Below are positions 23,869 through 36,708 of a stretch of 64,000 nt of DNA, piece after piece (positions within the stretch are counted from its first letter, which is position 1; each line of letters starts with the position of its first letter). The stretch comes from Lepiota brunneoincarnata. Its lineage: Eukaryota > Basidiomycota > Agaricomycetes > Agaricales > Agaricaceae. Under the pieces are notes generated by a model. The model was not told where the DNA came from. It saw nothing but the letters and a program-made list of their open reading frames with translations, and made no database searches. Both the position numbers and the translations under genes were made by a program. The stretch is from contig JAEBUN010000002.1 of NCBI GenBank assembly GCA_023014365.1, forward strand, positions 124,001-188,000, in the 5' to 3' direction.

Positions 23869-25087
23869 TTATGCAGTTCCTGCACAGGTATGTGGTGCTA
23901 GTTCTGTCTCCTTTTTGATATCCAACACGACGCTGATACGACCAGTATCAACGTGATCATGGCCCTCGCCGTTACTCCTGTGTCGCCTTCTCCAAGGGCT
24001 TGACAAGCTGGAAGAAATTCCATCGTTGGTTTTGTGATCGCCTTTTCTCAAATAAACGTGGATTTGCAGGACAATTAAGGAGAACATAATCCCCTAGAGA
24101 GTAGGGGGGGAGGTTACCACTAGCCGTCCCGAGAAAGAGTCATGTAGACGTACCACCAGAGGGGTAATCGCATCCATAATCGCATACTGCCAGTTAGAAT
24201 TTACTGTCGAGAATACGAGCAGGACCATCACGGCTGCAGAGTAGATTGTACCGCTTTCCAAAATCGCGATGCCCACAGGAGTGAGACTTCGGGCTGTGGC
24301 CGTGAGTCGCCTTGTTCGGTAAATCTTCCATACCATGGCTCCTGAGAAAAAATAGGATGTTGGCTTTTACGCTATGCTGGGATGCTTTAGTGATGCTGAC
24401 CGGTATAACTAGCATGGAGAAGGATCGTGAGACCAATAAAAGTCAAAGGCAGCTGCGAGTTTGAACGAGATTCAATCATTTTCAACGCTTGGTTGAAAAT
24501 CCGGTATGTCACGAGGATAGCTATTTTGTATAGTCTAAGATACCTTGGTCCGTTCTGTATCACTGAAGGGGTTACTCACCTATGTCTACCACCAATATCA
24601 GGATTCCAGGAAAGAGCACCCATTTACTCCTATCATACATCACAAAGCACCTCCACACCTGCCCAGCCAACACGTTCAGGTACTGGAAAAAAATACAGAT
24701 ATGCGTGGGCTCACCAACACTCCATCCCCAAGTATGGTTTGTGCAATATAGAGCATTATTTTGATCATATTGAAGGGATCTTCCTCAGATTGTAGAGGAT
24801 GAAATACAACCTCTGTTCCATCTAACTGCGATGGATCAAAAATCCAAAGAGTTCTAGTCAGATTAACGGCTAGATGCTACATTCAGAGACAGTAAGCGAG
24901 AGCTTGGAAGCAGACAAAATACTAGACAAACAATAGTGCTTATTAGTGCCATGATAGTAGAGATCCATATCACACGTCGTTGGTTCACAAACTGATTTTC
25001 CACTGGACCGAATGCGATGGAGAGCACAATACAGAAAAATAGTGCGAATATCCCTGAATATCTTATTAGCTTTTGTACCATGCTCAT
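23869..25087 (-). CDS. Seven-transmembrane protein of an agaricomycete-expanded family
   Basis: Putative plasma-membrane receptor-like protein; ligand and coupling unknown. Six exons, 24881-25087, 24715-24825, 24580-24658, 24401-24520, 24154-24341 and 23869-24093, join to 930 nt (309 residues) with every phase consistent. Seven hydrophobic segments: YSGIFALFFCIVLSIAFG; VIWISTIMALISTIVCLVFC; MIKIMLYIAQTILGDGVLVW; WVLFPGILILVVDIAILV; LTFIGLTILLHASYTGAMVW; IAILESGTIYSAAVMVLLVF; and AITPLVGIMFSLIVLQIHVY. The phrases YIAQTILGDGVL-W-RCFVMY, ESGTIYSA and DAITPLVGI are hallmarks of this family as I know it. The tail is short and charged (DIKKETELAPHTC). It sits inside the tandem array of single-pass proteins but is unrelated to them. 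The first splice site (AAT|GTAGCA) is weak, so the junction after TM2 is the least certain. Confidence 0.82.
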
Positions 25088-26020
25088 AGTTCAACGATAT
25101 CACCATATAGCAAACTCTCTAGAAAGAGAGAAACGAGTTTGCCCTTGATGAGGGAAGAGGCAGACATAGAAACTCAGAATATCGGCTCCATGCGCTTGAG
25201 CAGGAGAGGGTGTCAACAGAAACGGAGGAAGTAGCAACCCATCGATTCAGATCTTATAGCTTCGGCTGCCGACATCATGATCATGATCGCAGGGCTATTG
25301 ATGTATTAATGATCAATGACTGACGGAGACTAAACAGCCCAATTTGATATTGAGCGGCAAAATCGGCCACGGGACACGGATTTCTTGATAGACATAGACA
25401 TTCGTGGAGATTGTTTTGCAAGAATCAGGCGAGGGGGCTATGCACAGCATAGAAACTCGAGCATCTCCTCGGCTCCCGTTTGTTTCCGGTACCCACCTAG
25501 CATACTCTCGTGGAGAAAGAAAAAGAGCCAAAAAAATCACGTCGCTCTTCAAGTCCGGGGTGATAACTGGGATCAGGGAATGTCTACACAACCTCAGAGA
25601 ATGAGAGAACGATAGAGCGACGACTAAACTTCTACAGCATTCACGTCTGATAGTAATAAATATAGATTCTTGCTATCAACAGGGGTGTTGAAACCAGTGA
25701 AGTCTTATGAAGTATCCCTTCAGGCAGGGAAGGCCTAGATCAGCATCGGTCCAGTGAGAAGCTGTTGTGTGAAATCGCGGCAGTGCTCAATATCCGGTCA
25801 TCTGACTACTAACCACCACTAGCATCATGGCAACGACAGTCCAACAATACATTAATGAAATCGTCTAAGTTAGATAGCCCAAACAAGAACCTTTCGAACT
25901 TATCAGAAATTATACTATAAAACAACGGGTCCGTATCAAAACACCTGGTCCGTGTCGTTATCCCTTCTTTACAATTACGGAACTCGGATTGGGCACATGC
26001 CGTTTGAGCCCAGTGATTGG
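25088..26020. other. Intergenic, no supportable gene
   Basis: Promoter of the 7TM gene and 3' flank of paralogue 4. No recognisable coding content. Confidence 0.4.
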
Positions 26021-27412
26021 TTATAGGCTGGGACTCCCAACGCTCGAGGTTATGGGAGAGGACAGTTCGGTGAACTGGGTGCCAGTTTCCCGATGGTACC
26101 CGAGGGTAATCTTGCTCTCATAATATCCTGGAGGTGGACCCTCCATCGGGAGTGCCCCAAATGTTATCGATTGCGGTGACCGCAGACGCAGTGACGAATG
26201 GTACATGGTGGGGTCTTGAGCTTCAAAGCTCTGCAGTCGCATACACAGCCGGAAGGACGCCCGATGCTGATGATAGGCTCTGGCTGTTGGGGATGGTTAC
26301 GGTTGATAGTGGATGTAGACTCCCAGGAATGGTTCGCTGGCTTCTCTGCAAGATCTATCCAGGGCTCGTCTGTGGGCGTCATACTGACGCTACCTATATC
26401 GGGCTCTCCTCCTTGTTCCGTAACAAACACAAAGGGCAGCCAAAGCAATTAGTAAGAACGAACCTAAACCTGCGCTTAGTCCTATAATGGTGTTGCGACT
26501 CGCGGTGCGCCCAGAGGTATCTAGAGCTAGTTGATCAATTGATCAGGAACTAGAACAGGGTCAAACTCACTAGGCAGTTGATGAAAATATCGAGGGAACA
26601 GGTGAGCTAACACTAACATTGGGTAGTTGAGACGACGAGGTGCCAAGGGTTCCAGAGGTTCCGGGCTGTGCAGATATCGACGAAGGCTGAGGTGATGCTG
26701 AAGCGATACCAGAGGGTGTTGGTGAGGGTGTCTGGAGTGATGTTGATGCTGTTGATGGGGGTGTCTGGAGCGATGTTGATGCTATCGTGGAGGTTAATCC
26801 AGGATCATGATCTACGACCGTATAACTAGTGTCCCCCCGCATGTTAGCTAGAGGCTGGCATGTCAAATGTGGCATGTGCCCACATAATCTGGTCAATCAC
26901 TACCCATTGACCACCATTCGCCATCGATATTCGCAGTTGATGAGGCCCATCATCCAATGAAACGGCACTCCAGCGGATTTCTGATTTAACTGTTTCCCAT
27001 TCCCGAGCCAAGTGGCCTGCTGCGATCCCTTAAATCGACCACCTCCGCTGAACGCGAGTCAAGCTGGAGCTGTGTAGTAACATCATAGGGCCAGAGCGGT
27101 GACACGAAGTAGACGGCGACACCTGAGGGGTCCAAATTCATGTTAATAGTATATTTTGTTTGTTTAACATGTGAACACACCAGTGAACTCGAAGATAGCT
27201 TGAGCATTTGTGTCTTGGGTGTACATATGGTAACCACCCGCGTTCAAATCGATGGGTTGCTGCGACCTCACCCATTCTCCGCTATATTTAATGCTGGAAT
27301 TATTGTCATCAAGAGTTATGTTGCGCAGCCGTTGAGCATAAGAAAGCTGGAGGCAATGGAAAGCAAGGAGGACAATGGTCAGAAGTGGAGTCCGACAGTT
27401 CATGGGAGCCAT
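26021..27412 (-). pseudogene. Single-pass membrane protein, paralogue 4, multiply frameshifted
   Basis: Exon 1 (27181-27412): signal peptide MAPMNCRTPLLTIVLLAFHC and RLRNITLDDNNSSIKYSGEW. Exon 2 (26884-27122): GVAVYFVSPLWPYDVTTQLQ, then an extra G in the run at 27027-27029 shifts the frame. After it GHLAREWETVKSEIRWSAVS and RISMANGGQWVVID continue the domain. Exon 3 (26571-26825) starts YTVVDHD and is a Ser/Thr/Pro-rich stalk. The helix (TIIGLSAGLGSFLLIALAAL) needs another shift, as does the tail (MEGPPPGYYESKITLGYHRE, stop at 26021). Exon phases match the other three paralogues, so common descent by tandem duplication is clear. Most decayed member of the array. Confidence 0.68.
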
Positions 27413-29904
27413 TCCTCGGTGAGTTGTGCATCAAGTATACTGTTAGTACATGAAGGGCGTCTTTGCAAGATGTATTCCGGCAGCAGAACATCAGGATCAA
27501 ATCTAGTCTGACAAGGTGCCGTCACCAAAAGTACAAGGTTTCCGGGGTATGAAACATGATCAATTCATTGATTGGGATGTTCGCGGGATCCGTAATTTCG
27601 AATCGACCCTAGAGGCTATGTGAACTTTATTCATTCAGCACTGAGGTGACCTGTCGCGGATGTGAGAAAGCAAAGTCCTGTCCTCAGCCAGCAAGGGGTT
27701 AGCGAGTATTCGCCAGGGAAAAAGGTGAGGGAACGACTCCCCAATGATCACTTCAGCGGACAAAAGCTAATTATGCAGTTCCTCACGCTCTCTGGTGTCT
27801 TTTCCCTCCTGCGATTTGCGCACTAATTTAGGACTGCTTCGTAACTGTACATACAGGCGAAAGATCATAACGGTGGTGTCAATCCACGTTGCAGGCTGTT
27901 ATGTATACCCTATTGTTTGTAGGCTTTGCAACCGTTACAACGGGCAAGATGGTTACAAGGAAGAATGACAAAAAGCACTTGCACCATTATTGTCCCTCAG
28001 GCTTCTAATATGATTGATACGATGGCCTAAAGGAGGGGTTTCACTGGGGCGACGGACGGGGACCTTGCACGGGAGCTCTATAGTTAACATCCGTTTCCGG
28101 ACAGGTGTCAAGTTATTGGACCCAGCCATCGCCACTAGCTATTGAACAGCATAATGACAGGAGGTGGGGGGCCCATCAAAGAAAAGTGGTTGAGCGCCCG
28201 TCTCCATAAGGTAGGGATGACCAGGATGGGAAAACGATGCTGAGTTGCATTAGTAGGGAAGGAAGTACTTGGATGACTCTCTGAGCGCCAGTGACTTTGA
28301 TCGGGTGGCCTACTCTGCACTCTTCTACCGATTCCTTGCGCCCCACAGGGCATATAGACAACTTCTTGGACTGCAAGGAAATTTTACCTGCAAAATCCGA
28401 AGCTGTACGACCAGAAGTTCGGGTCCGGGCCTTATTTATCCACGTGTAGGTAGAAAGAGGAAGGTAGTAGGGTCGGCGTACTGGGACCTATTGTGACAGT
28501 GGGAGACAGTAGCATCTGACAAAGGTAAGCCATTGATGCTCTGTGGCCTGAGGCCTTGACAGGTCAAGCACAAGGTACAAAGTACCCATAAGAGAACTAC
28601 TCGTCGTCCAGAATGTCCTTCACAGCGCTCCCCCACCCCTCCCCTCTCCCCTCCTCCGAACGTCCAAACCCGAGCTACTACGATTATTACCGAATGCCCT
28701 CTAATTACCCAAGAGCAGAGTTTGCCACCCCCCGCCCCCCTCCCTCGGGCCTTGCAAATACCAAATACCCTGTGATACTTACCTGGTGCAGTCGTTCTCA
28801 CTGACAACTGCACCGTTCAGCACCGCCACCCAAGCTCTGGTCCCGTTGTGGCGCTGATGGGTACTGTCCATACCTGAAATAAAACAAAATAAGTTGCCTT
28901 GTATCGACACCCCCAAAATAAAGCGCAAGCTGTCATTATTCCGAATCGGTCTAGCCACGCATTAACGGTATTACAGCAGTAGTTATTCATCCTTCCGTAA
29001 GTATTCCCCGATCGGTTGCGCGTTCCCCTGGTGTCATGCCAAATGCACCAGCGCAGGTGCAGGTGAATGGCTAATCAGGCAAGGGCCCCCTATCTTAGTG
29101 CTCACGTATGTACACACCAGCAGAGTATCCAAGCAGTGATCCCTGGACTTGATAACGAGAACACGCAAGTTTCTTTTTTTTTTCGATGGAGCGATCGTGG
29201 GGGGACTCTTGGCATATCTAGTAAAAAATCCAGCTCCTTGGGTTACGTCACCTTCAATGAAAAAAAGGAACACCACTCCTCTCCACGACAACAGGCCTAT
29301 TTTTATACCATCCCTGTGGACACAAATGAACGAATAAAATAATAATGCACCAATTCATTACGCTGGAGGTTGTTGGATCGGCTCCAAGCCCCAGCTTACG
29401 TCCATAGCTCCATTGCAGCAAAAAAAAACAGAGTTCAACGAAGACTGGGTACATACATAAATCGTGTCCCCCCCGCCTGGTTCATGATCTGGGACAGGTC
29501 TGGCGGAGTCACAAACAGCTAAGCTCACAGAGCCAACAGAAATCTTGGGACGGTTCAGAAAACCGCGAACAATTATTTTTGAAACGTGATCCAAAATCAT
29601 GGCCAAAAACGGCACGATAGAAAATATGTGCCAGATACCAATGCAGAAAGTATGAGTGAAACATATGCAAATTGTACAACATAGGCAAAGAGTGCTAGTC
29701 GTCAACGGGTCATGAAGGGAGAGGAAAATATCTAGTAGCAATAGCAACATGTGTAAGAGAGCAAAAAAAAAAAAAAAAAAGAGGATAACCAGCCATAAGA
29801 ATAAACCAAGCCTGTGCCACTACCAACCCCCGTCCAAAGTTTATCCAGCAAGGTTTGACCCCCCGGAGTGGCAAGCCAGTTCGGGGTAGAGTAAAAGCCC
29901 TGCC
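27413..29904. other. Intergenic, about 2.5 kb, no supportable gene
   Basis: Short ORFs only. A minus-strand segment at about 28785-28885 has an acceptor-like TTTCAG, the open phrase MDSTHQRHNGTRAWVAVLN and a donor GTAAGT, which could be one exon of an unrecognised or dead gene. Positions 28950-29000 resemble the promoter of the leftmost gene (about 630-680). A poly-A run lies at 29763-29780. Confidence 0.35.
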
Positions 29905-31997
29905 CTACCATTCGGGCCACCAACGTCCACCAGCGCTCTCACCACCTTCACTCTTCTCTTCCATCGAGCCGAACCCAAGCTCGCGTGCCATTTCTTCCCC
30001 CCATTCTCCGTCAAGGCCCTCAAGGAACTCTCCATCCGGATCAAACACCCTCCTAGGTGCATTTTCCCTAACCACCTCTCCCTGTGCATCGTCGTACTCC
30101 GACAGCTCATTGGTCCAACTCCATTCTATACCTTCAGCAGGGCGACCCCAATAAGATGTTGATGGGAGCCCGTCAGCAAATGACATACCCCAGATTGTTT
30201 GCCGCGGGGTCTCTTCACCCGTATCTGTCGTCTCCAGCGTTGAGGGTGGAAGCTCATGAGATTGTGGAGGTGGGGGTGTCAAAGTGAGGGCAGCTTCTTC
30301 AAGAAGGATTGATGGTGGTGCATCTCCCTGGCTAGGATTCGAATTCAGCGATACTCCTCGGCCCCTGTCAGAGTTGAGTGATTGATTGAGCCCAAGCTCT
30401 TCCTCTGCATTGAATCCCAACGCCCCCCTCCGTTCGGGTCCCCTGGGACGACGCGTCTGAGTTATCCGATCATCTGTTTCACCTATCGAAGATGCCGCCG
30501 CCGCCTCAACTCCTCGGACTACATTCGCCCAGCTAGCCCTCGCCTGGCCAAGCTCACTGTCTTCTTCGGGACCTTGATTGAACGTATCGGCCCGCAACGG
30601 AAGACGATGGGAACCAACTTGACTGAAGCTGCGTCCCACTGTGGAATTCGGCTCCAAATGAATGACTTGGGGCTCCGGAGATGATGTAATTTCGCCGTCG
30701 AGTATCCTGGGTGACCGGGTCAAGCGACCGGGATGTCTAAAGTCAATGACCACTTCCTCATCCGAGTCTGACAGCTCTGTGTCTGATAGTAAACGCATCA
30801 GGGGAGGAGGGATTGATGGAGCACTCAGAGGGGTTCGCGATCGAGGCCAGTCGCGATGTCTGCGAACAAGGGATTCCATGGCTGGAAACTGTGCGGCCTG
30901 GGGCGATGTAGTGGCACTGCAGAAGAAAGTATATAGGTAAAGCGATTGTTCCTCGCTGTTGATTTTTGATGGGTTACGGGTGTATGGGGGATGAGAGCGG
31001 GGCTGTCGTAACAGGAGATAATCCTTCAGCATTTTGCAAGGCGTTAGTCGGAATCCGAGCGGATTTCCACTGTAGGTCAATGAGTCAGCAGCACTAAAGC
31101 ACCCAATAGTACGAATACATACCAGTTTGCGCAGCCGATACCAACGCGCAGACAACCGCAAGATTCCGACTTGATCATCTTCGTAGACAGCTTCTCCTTT
31201 GCACATACCTCATCGAAATACATCGCATCAAGTGGTGCGACAGCGTCCGTGGCGGGAGTATTCGCAGTCCACATTGGCTGGCGGTGATAGTATCGCGGTG
31301 AGGCATGGGTATGGATTACGGTCCCACAGCCATTCGAGTCGTTGACGCTGGAGGATGTGCGTCTTGCCGGAGTGGATTCCAACGGCCGCGGCTGCGGAAG
31401 AATGAACGATGCGAGTGCTGAATACACCGACTCTGTATCACTTCGTGTGCAGATCGCCATGTCATCAACAGGCCCTCCACAAACGAGTGTATATGGTGAT
31501 GTCGTTCTTTCAGGTGATGTCTGCCCCCCTTCCAATTCCATAGAGCCCCTACTAGCAGAGGATCCCGAATCCCCCTGATACTGTCGACCAGTTTGCTCGG
31601 AAATAGCGCGGTTGAAGGAGGCTGAGAAGACCATTTCATCACCCGAATCCGAATCCGAGTCCTCATAGTCATAATAGCCTTCGGAAACCTCGAACGTGGG
31701 TAAATGCGTTGGACGACGGTAGCGCTCAACTACAGTCCACGTATGCTCTGGTGAATCGACGTTCGCGGGATCACTACTGATGCGTTGTGTGGATGAGCGC
31801 CTACGGATATGACGTGTACTGGGGGGCCCATTGTGTTCTAGGCGCAGTGCACCCCTACGACGTAACCGGGAGGTTTCACCGGTTCGTATTAGGTCTGAAA
31901 GCACAATGGAATCATCGGCGGGAGGGCTTCGGAGAGACGTAAGCAAGTCGTCAAGAGGGTCGGGTGGGTCGTGTGGATAGTGATAGGTGATAGGCAT
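29905..31997 (-). CDS. 679-aa basidiomycete protein with CGCLRxGxGCxxCGNPLG motif, function unknown
   Basis: Two exons (31123-31997 and 29905-31069) join to 2040 nt. The start is MPITYHYPHDPPDPLDDLLT. The N-terminal 270 residues are acidic and Ser-rich (DSDSDSGDEMVFSASF). The splice joins CGCLRVGIGCAN to CGNPLGFRLTPC, completing a four-cysteine cluster that looks metal-binding, followed by HPPYTRNP and LYTFFCSATTSP. These last phrases are conserved in basidiomycete proteins of unknown function as I recall them. The C-terminal half has acidic patches, DSDEEVVIDFRHPGR, and ends GGESAGGRWWPEW. No transmembrane segment or catalytic domain is evident. The extension of exon 1 past the donor (YVFVLLGALVLLTH) is intron read-through and should not be taken for a membrane helix. 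Confidence 0.8.
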
Positions 31998-32197
31998 TGG
32001 GTATTTAGAGTAATAGTTAGCGAATAGGGTCGTGATGAATGGAGGGTCGTGGTTGTGGTCGTATCACTTGTCGTGGTTCTGGCGAAGAGGAACCGTTAAT
32101 TTCGTCGATCCTCCCACCACGCCGCATGATGAGGTAATCCAGTGCAACACCGCCACTCCACCACCATCTATGTATATATAGAATATCTACTGGTAAT

Positions 32198-34672
32198 TTA
32201 CAAACGCGCAGACAGTCGTCGTGGCGAGTGCACAAGTTCCTCCTTTGCTCGCTCTCGCAGGTCTTTGCGGAGGATCTTTCCGCTGGGGCTGTAAAACACG
32301 ATCTGAGACTTAATCCACAATGAGTTCACCGCCCTTACCTTTTCGGGATCTCGGGAACAGCCACAACACCTGTTCGGAAAGCGGTGAGCCACAGGGGGGG
32401 TATACCTCAACCGCCTCGCCAATCTCACTCACCTCCTCGAAGGTACTTGTAATATGCCACTTGACCCTCGACCCACTTCTGCACAGAACTCTCAAATATA
32501 ACTTTTGCGCTAGGTGACTGGAGAATGCTTGGGTCAGTTGGCACTACATACGCCCTGGGAGCTCGGTTTAACAACCCACGATTACAAACCCAACGCAATG
32601 AAAGGCGCTCACCGCGGCAACTCATTCTTGTCATACTCATTTACAATTCCAATGACTCCTACATCCGCAATTCGCGGATTCTCCAGGAGCAGAGCCTCGA
32701 GCTCAGCTGGTGCGACTAACGACGTCCAGGTCGTCATCAATTCTGTTGCTGAAAAAAATAAAAATAGTTGACAGCTGACGGACCTTGGAACCCCTAGCCT
32801 CCCCAGTTAGCTCTCCATTCGAGAGTAAATGCAACATAAGAAATAAATACCTTGTACTTGATCAACTCCTTCTTTCTATCGACAATGTAATAATACCCAT
32901 CACTGTCTCGCCGCATGATATCCCCGGTCTTGTACCACCCACCAGGGGCAAAGCTTGCCGCAGTAGCGCCGGGGTTATTCAGATATCCCTATCAATGCGA
33001 TCAGCCCATCAGGATCAAAGATGCGTGCGTCACGCTCCTTCCCTCTCTCTCTCTTACCTTCATGATGGTTGGCCCTCGAACCCACATCTCACCAGACTCT
33101 CCCTCCGCAACATCATTCTCATCATCATCCACCAACCGCAGTTCAAGGTTCGGGAGCAGTTGTCCAATGCTCCCGAACTTCCTCCTATGATCGGGCGGCA
33201 AAACCATCTGAGCCGGGCAACTCGTTTCCGTCGAACCACAACCTAGTGTTTACGTTAACCAATGTAAATGATAGAAGGGTTCAAGGAACCGGAACAAATA
33301 TGCGCGCCTTGTATAAGCTTCACATCAGCCCCCTGCTTAGCAAGCCGGTCCAGTAATCTTGCAGCTACCACGGGTGAGAGCGCCGCCGCAGCGGAGGCTA
33401 TGCACTTGAGCGATGTCATATTATAGACATCAATTCCTATAACACATCATCAGACATCAGAGAAGCGTTTCAACCAGCGGCAAAAGAACCCACCGGGGTG
33501 CATGCTTAGGGTGAGAATGATTGGAGGTGCAAGCATGATGGTAGTCACTCTAAACCGCTCTACGTTCCGACAAAGTCCTTCTGGATCAAAACCCCGCAAC
33601 ATGGCGATACACGGCTGGCCAGCCATGAATGGGTAGTTCAAGTGCATAATCAAACCTGTGAATAAGCTGAACGGGGGATACCATTGGACAACCATGAAAA
33701 TCCAACCACCTACCGAAAATATGATAAAATGGCATCAAACCAAGTTGGACATCCTTGTCTGTCTCGACATATTTCCAGACCCCCCTGCACATACCCATAA
33801 TAGTGCAAACATTTTTATGCGTAGTCTAGGGACACCTCAGTATCCTGACCGGTAAAATCGGATGAAAGAAAACATAACCCTTACCTCCACTCCTTTTGGT
33901 CGCCCCTATTGGAAATTCGATTAGTTGTATAATAATAAAAAAACCCGCCACATACCGTGGTACCAGAACTATAACAAATATACGCAGTCTCATCCGCATC
34001 TCTCCCATCAAACCTCTCCTCTCGATCAAGTTCACCCTTATGCAAAAGATGACCTAACCAATTCTCCGACTCGTAATCCCCCTTGGGTAGATTCTCATCC
34101 CAGAGCTGGTCCATAATCCAAATCCGTCTATCAGCCTCCTCTTCAGAGATGTTGACGAGTTTGAACATCTCCTTGACCACCTTGACAAGCTGCGGCGCAG
34201 CAAACACAGCACGAGCCTTGCTATCCACCCATTGCCAAGAGAGTTCCCTCGGTGTAAGCGCAGAGCCTGCAAATGTCATACGCACACCAGCAGCTAAACA
34301 CCTGCCCAATGAACGATGAGTAAAATAGCAAGAATACTCTCTTTCTCTCTCCACGTACCCGAAAACAGTAGCAGGCCACGACATCGTATTCGGACTAAAG
34401 ACCATCACCGTATCTCCACGACATAGCTTGGTCTCGAGCTTGGGGTCAGATCGCGAGGGCAAGACGACATGGTTCCGAATTCCATAGCCCAACTTCAAAG
34501 CGAGTCTCTTGAGCTTACCCCGGGTGATCGTTATATCAGTGTCCGCGTCGACAAAAGCCGGGTTGGACGGTTCATATTGATGATACGTCGTCTCCATGAG
34601 AGATGTGAAGATGGACTCCTGGACGACCGGCGTCGGAGGGAGGTCTGATCGATAAATAATTGGTTGTGCCAT
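32198..34672 (-). CDS. 4-coumarate-CoA ligase-like acyl-CoA synthetase with C-terminal ARL
   Basis: Adenylate-forming enzyme: activates a carboxylic acid with ATP to an acyl-AMP and passes it to CoA. The likely start is MAQPIIYRSDLPPTP at 34672. Motifs in order: YICYSSGTT spliced to GRPKGVE (phosphate-binding loop); FGLIMHLNYPFMAGQP; GCGSTETSCPAQM (the YGxTE region); GEMWVRGPTIMK; GWYKTGDIMRRDSDGYYYIV then DRKKELIKYK; and PKSPSGKILRKDL (catalytic lysine motif). About nine introns of 50-60 nt. All junctions checked keep frame. The protein ends RRLSARL; ARL fits the PTS1 peroxisomal signal (S/A-K/R-L), suggesting a peroxisomal role such as fatty or aromatic acid degradation. Substrate is not determinable. 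No frame break seen. Confidence 0.88.
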
Positions 34673-36708
34673 GGGGGTATGGGCAACAGGAGTGGGTCGA
34701 GCGATGAGGGGCAATGAAGAGAAAAAAAAAAACTTGGAACGCCTAGGTGCAATTGCCACGAGTCAAATCCCATCCGCACTTTTAAATCTCTAATCATGGA
34801 CAAACTTGTGAATCAGGGGCGAACGGGATTTAGAAAGAGCCACTCACATACTCCTTTGAGCCCTGTCGCCCATATGAAAGGGGGTGGAAGGGGTGGGGGG
34901 GGAGGGAATGGGGTTGCGAACGAAACGGGAAGAACAACTCATCATGATGGGGGGCATAGGGAACAGATGTTTTGAATGATCCCGGTCAGATTAGTGTCAA
35001 CCGTGACGGCAAATAATAGGTATCCACGCATGGTCACAACACTGTAGTCCCTGGACAGGGCGCGGTTCTGGTTTAGGTTGTTTTTTGTTGGTAAATAAGC
35101 TGTCCCTGATGGATAGCCGAGGGAAGATATAGCAACGGCAAAAAAAACGCCAATATCCTAGCTCGGGGGGTCGATGGTATTCAAGAAGTGTCACAGCACA
35201 TCATAGCGTTGGCAGAAACGGACTATGTAACCTTCCGAGTGGGGGTCAATACCCTGGTAGGGGGGGAGGGGGGGTTTGCCCGCAGTACACGCAGGGACGG
35301 TCCGCAACCCGTACACCCCCCACTGACAATCGCCCCTCCCTTGCTGCCGAGGGCCAGAGCAAGAAAAGGATGGGTTGAAGTGGTTGATGCGACGAACCAG
35401 GATGCGTAATTGTTGTATATACGCCCCGTCTAACCATGTGGGTGTTGTTATTGTTTCGAACTTGTCCTCATGTTTTTTTTCCGTTTCCAGATGAAAGCTT
35501 AATCATATTGGGGTATTTCATCTCTACGTAACACTTGTCACGCCCCCGCCGCAAACCATTTTGTAGGGTCTAAGGCTAACACACTCTAACTCTCTAACAC
35601 TCTAACCTTCTATCACTCGGCTAAGGATATCACCGGTTGCCGGGGTGCTTAACCATCAATCAACCCAAATCGCAACATCTCCAGGAATTATGTACACAGG
35701 TCGCATATCGTACGTAGCTACAAATTTCACCTCACCCCTTCTCAGGTCTCCCTCCCATCCCTCCACATTAAAAGCGCATACGCCATTACCCGCCTGCACA
35801 TGGGTAAGTAAGTATACGTATTCCTCAAGCACATTATAAATCATTACGAACCATCAAGTCATTTGTAAAAAAAGGGGCAACGGGGGGGGGGTCAACAGAT
35901 CTCGCAAGCGGGTTTTCAATTGGTAATGTAACTTTGAATTCCAACTCTATATGTATGTATCTAGTGACGAAGATTCATTCCACAGATCTAGGATAGGACA
36001 ACTTGAGCAACGTTCAATGATACTAACAAATCTATAAAAGGGACGCCCCATTTGGGACGGGGGGTTAGCCCTCACTAAGGGAGCGAGAGAGAGAGAGACA
36101 CCGAGTTGCAGGGATACAAAGTGAACGGGGAAAGCCGAAGGTCTCTAAGTACTCGAGAGGGGGGGAAACTGAGGAACTCGATCCCTCCTAATGCTACACC
36201 TCTAAAAGATGTCATATCAAAGAAGTGCAGCCAGGTTCGCGGACTTTTACAAACAAAAAAAGACAAAACCTTGGGAGGGGGGGGGGAACCACTATCATCT
36301 AACCTTAAATCGAACACAGCAACGCCCATTGAAAATGGCAACTTTCTATAACAAGTATGGTACGTATGTTTCTTTGAAAAAGAATCCCACCCACCACCCT
36401 TGACATCCATCAGAATACCCCATTGACACTACTTTGACCTTCTTTGACTCGCATATCGTTGATCGTTGGAGCGAGAGAGTGAGTGTGTGTGACTTGGATA
36501 TCAAAAAGGGAGGAGACAGCAATTATATGTAACAAGTTGCCATAATGCCATGAGCCTTTTAACATTGTATGTATGTCAGCCCCCTTTCAAGGCACCCCTG
36601 CCGTTATTTCCCCCCCACCCCACCCCTTTCTTAGGGACAAGAGACGGGATGTATAAAATAAGTATGTAAAAACAAAGAAAACCAATCTAATAACATAAAC
36701 ACACAACC
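34673..36708. other. Intergenic, about 2 kb, no supportable gene
   Basis: Promoter of the synthetase, then low-complexity sequence: G runs at about 35260-35272 and 35881-35890, a short CTAACACTCTAACC repeat near 35580-35605, and GAGAGAGAGAGA at 36086-36097. No coding evidence. The right end is the likely 3' UTR of the pseudokinase gene. Confidence 0.4.

Noticed and set aside
24094..24336. Thought to be a fifth copy of the tandem membrane-protein family (MVWKIYRTRR ... QYAIMDAI)
   Set aside because: Spliced with its neighbours it is TM5-TM7 of a clean 309-aa seven-transmembrane gene.
28436..28813. 125-codon minus-strand ORF rich in Gly
   Set aside because: The Gly runs come from a C-rich tract on the other strand; there is no motif and the composition is not protein-like.
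31083..31122. Possible transmembrane helix YVFVLLGALVLLTH at the end of the first exon of the 679-aa gene
   Set aside because: A GTATGT donor and TACAG acceptor remove it and create a conserved Cys motif.
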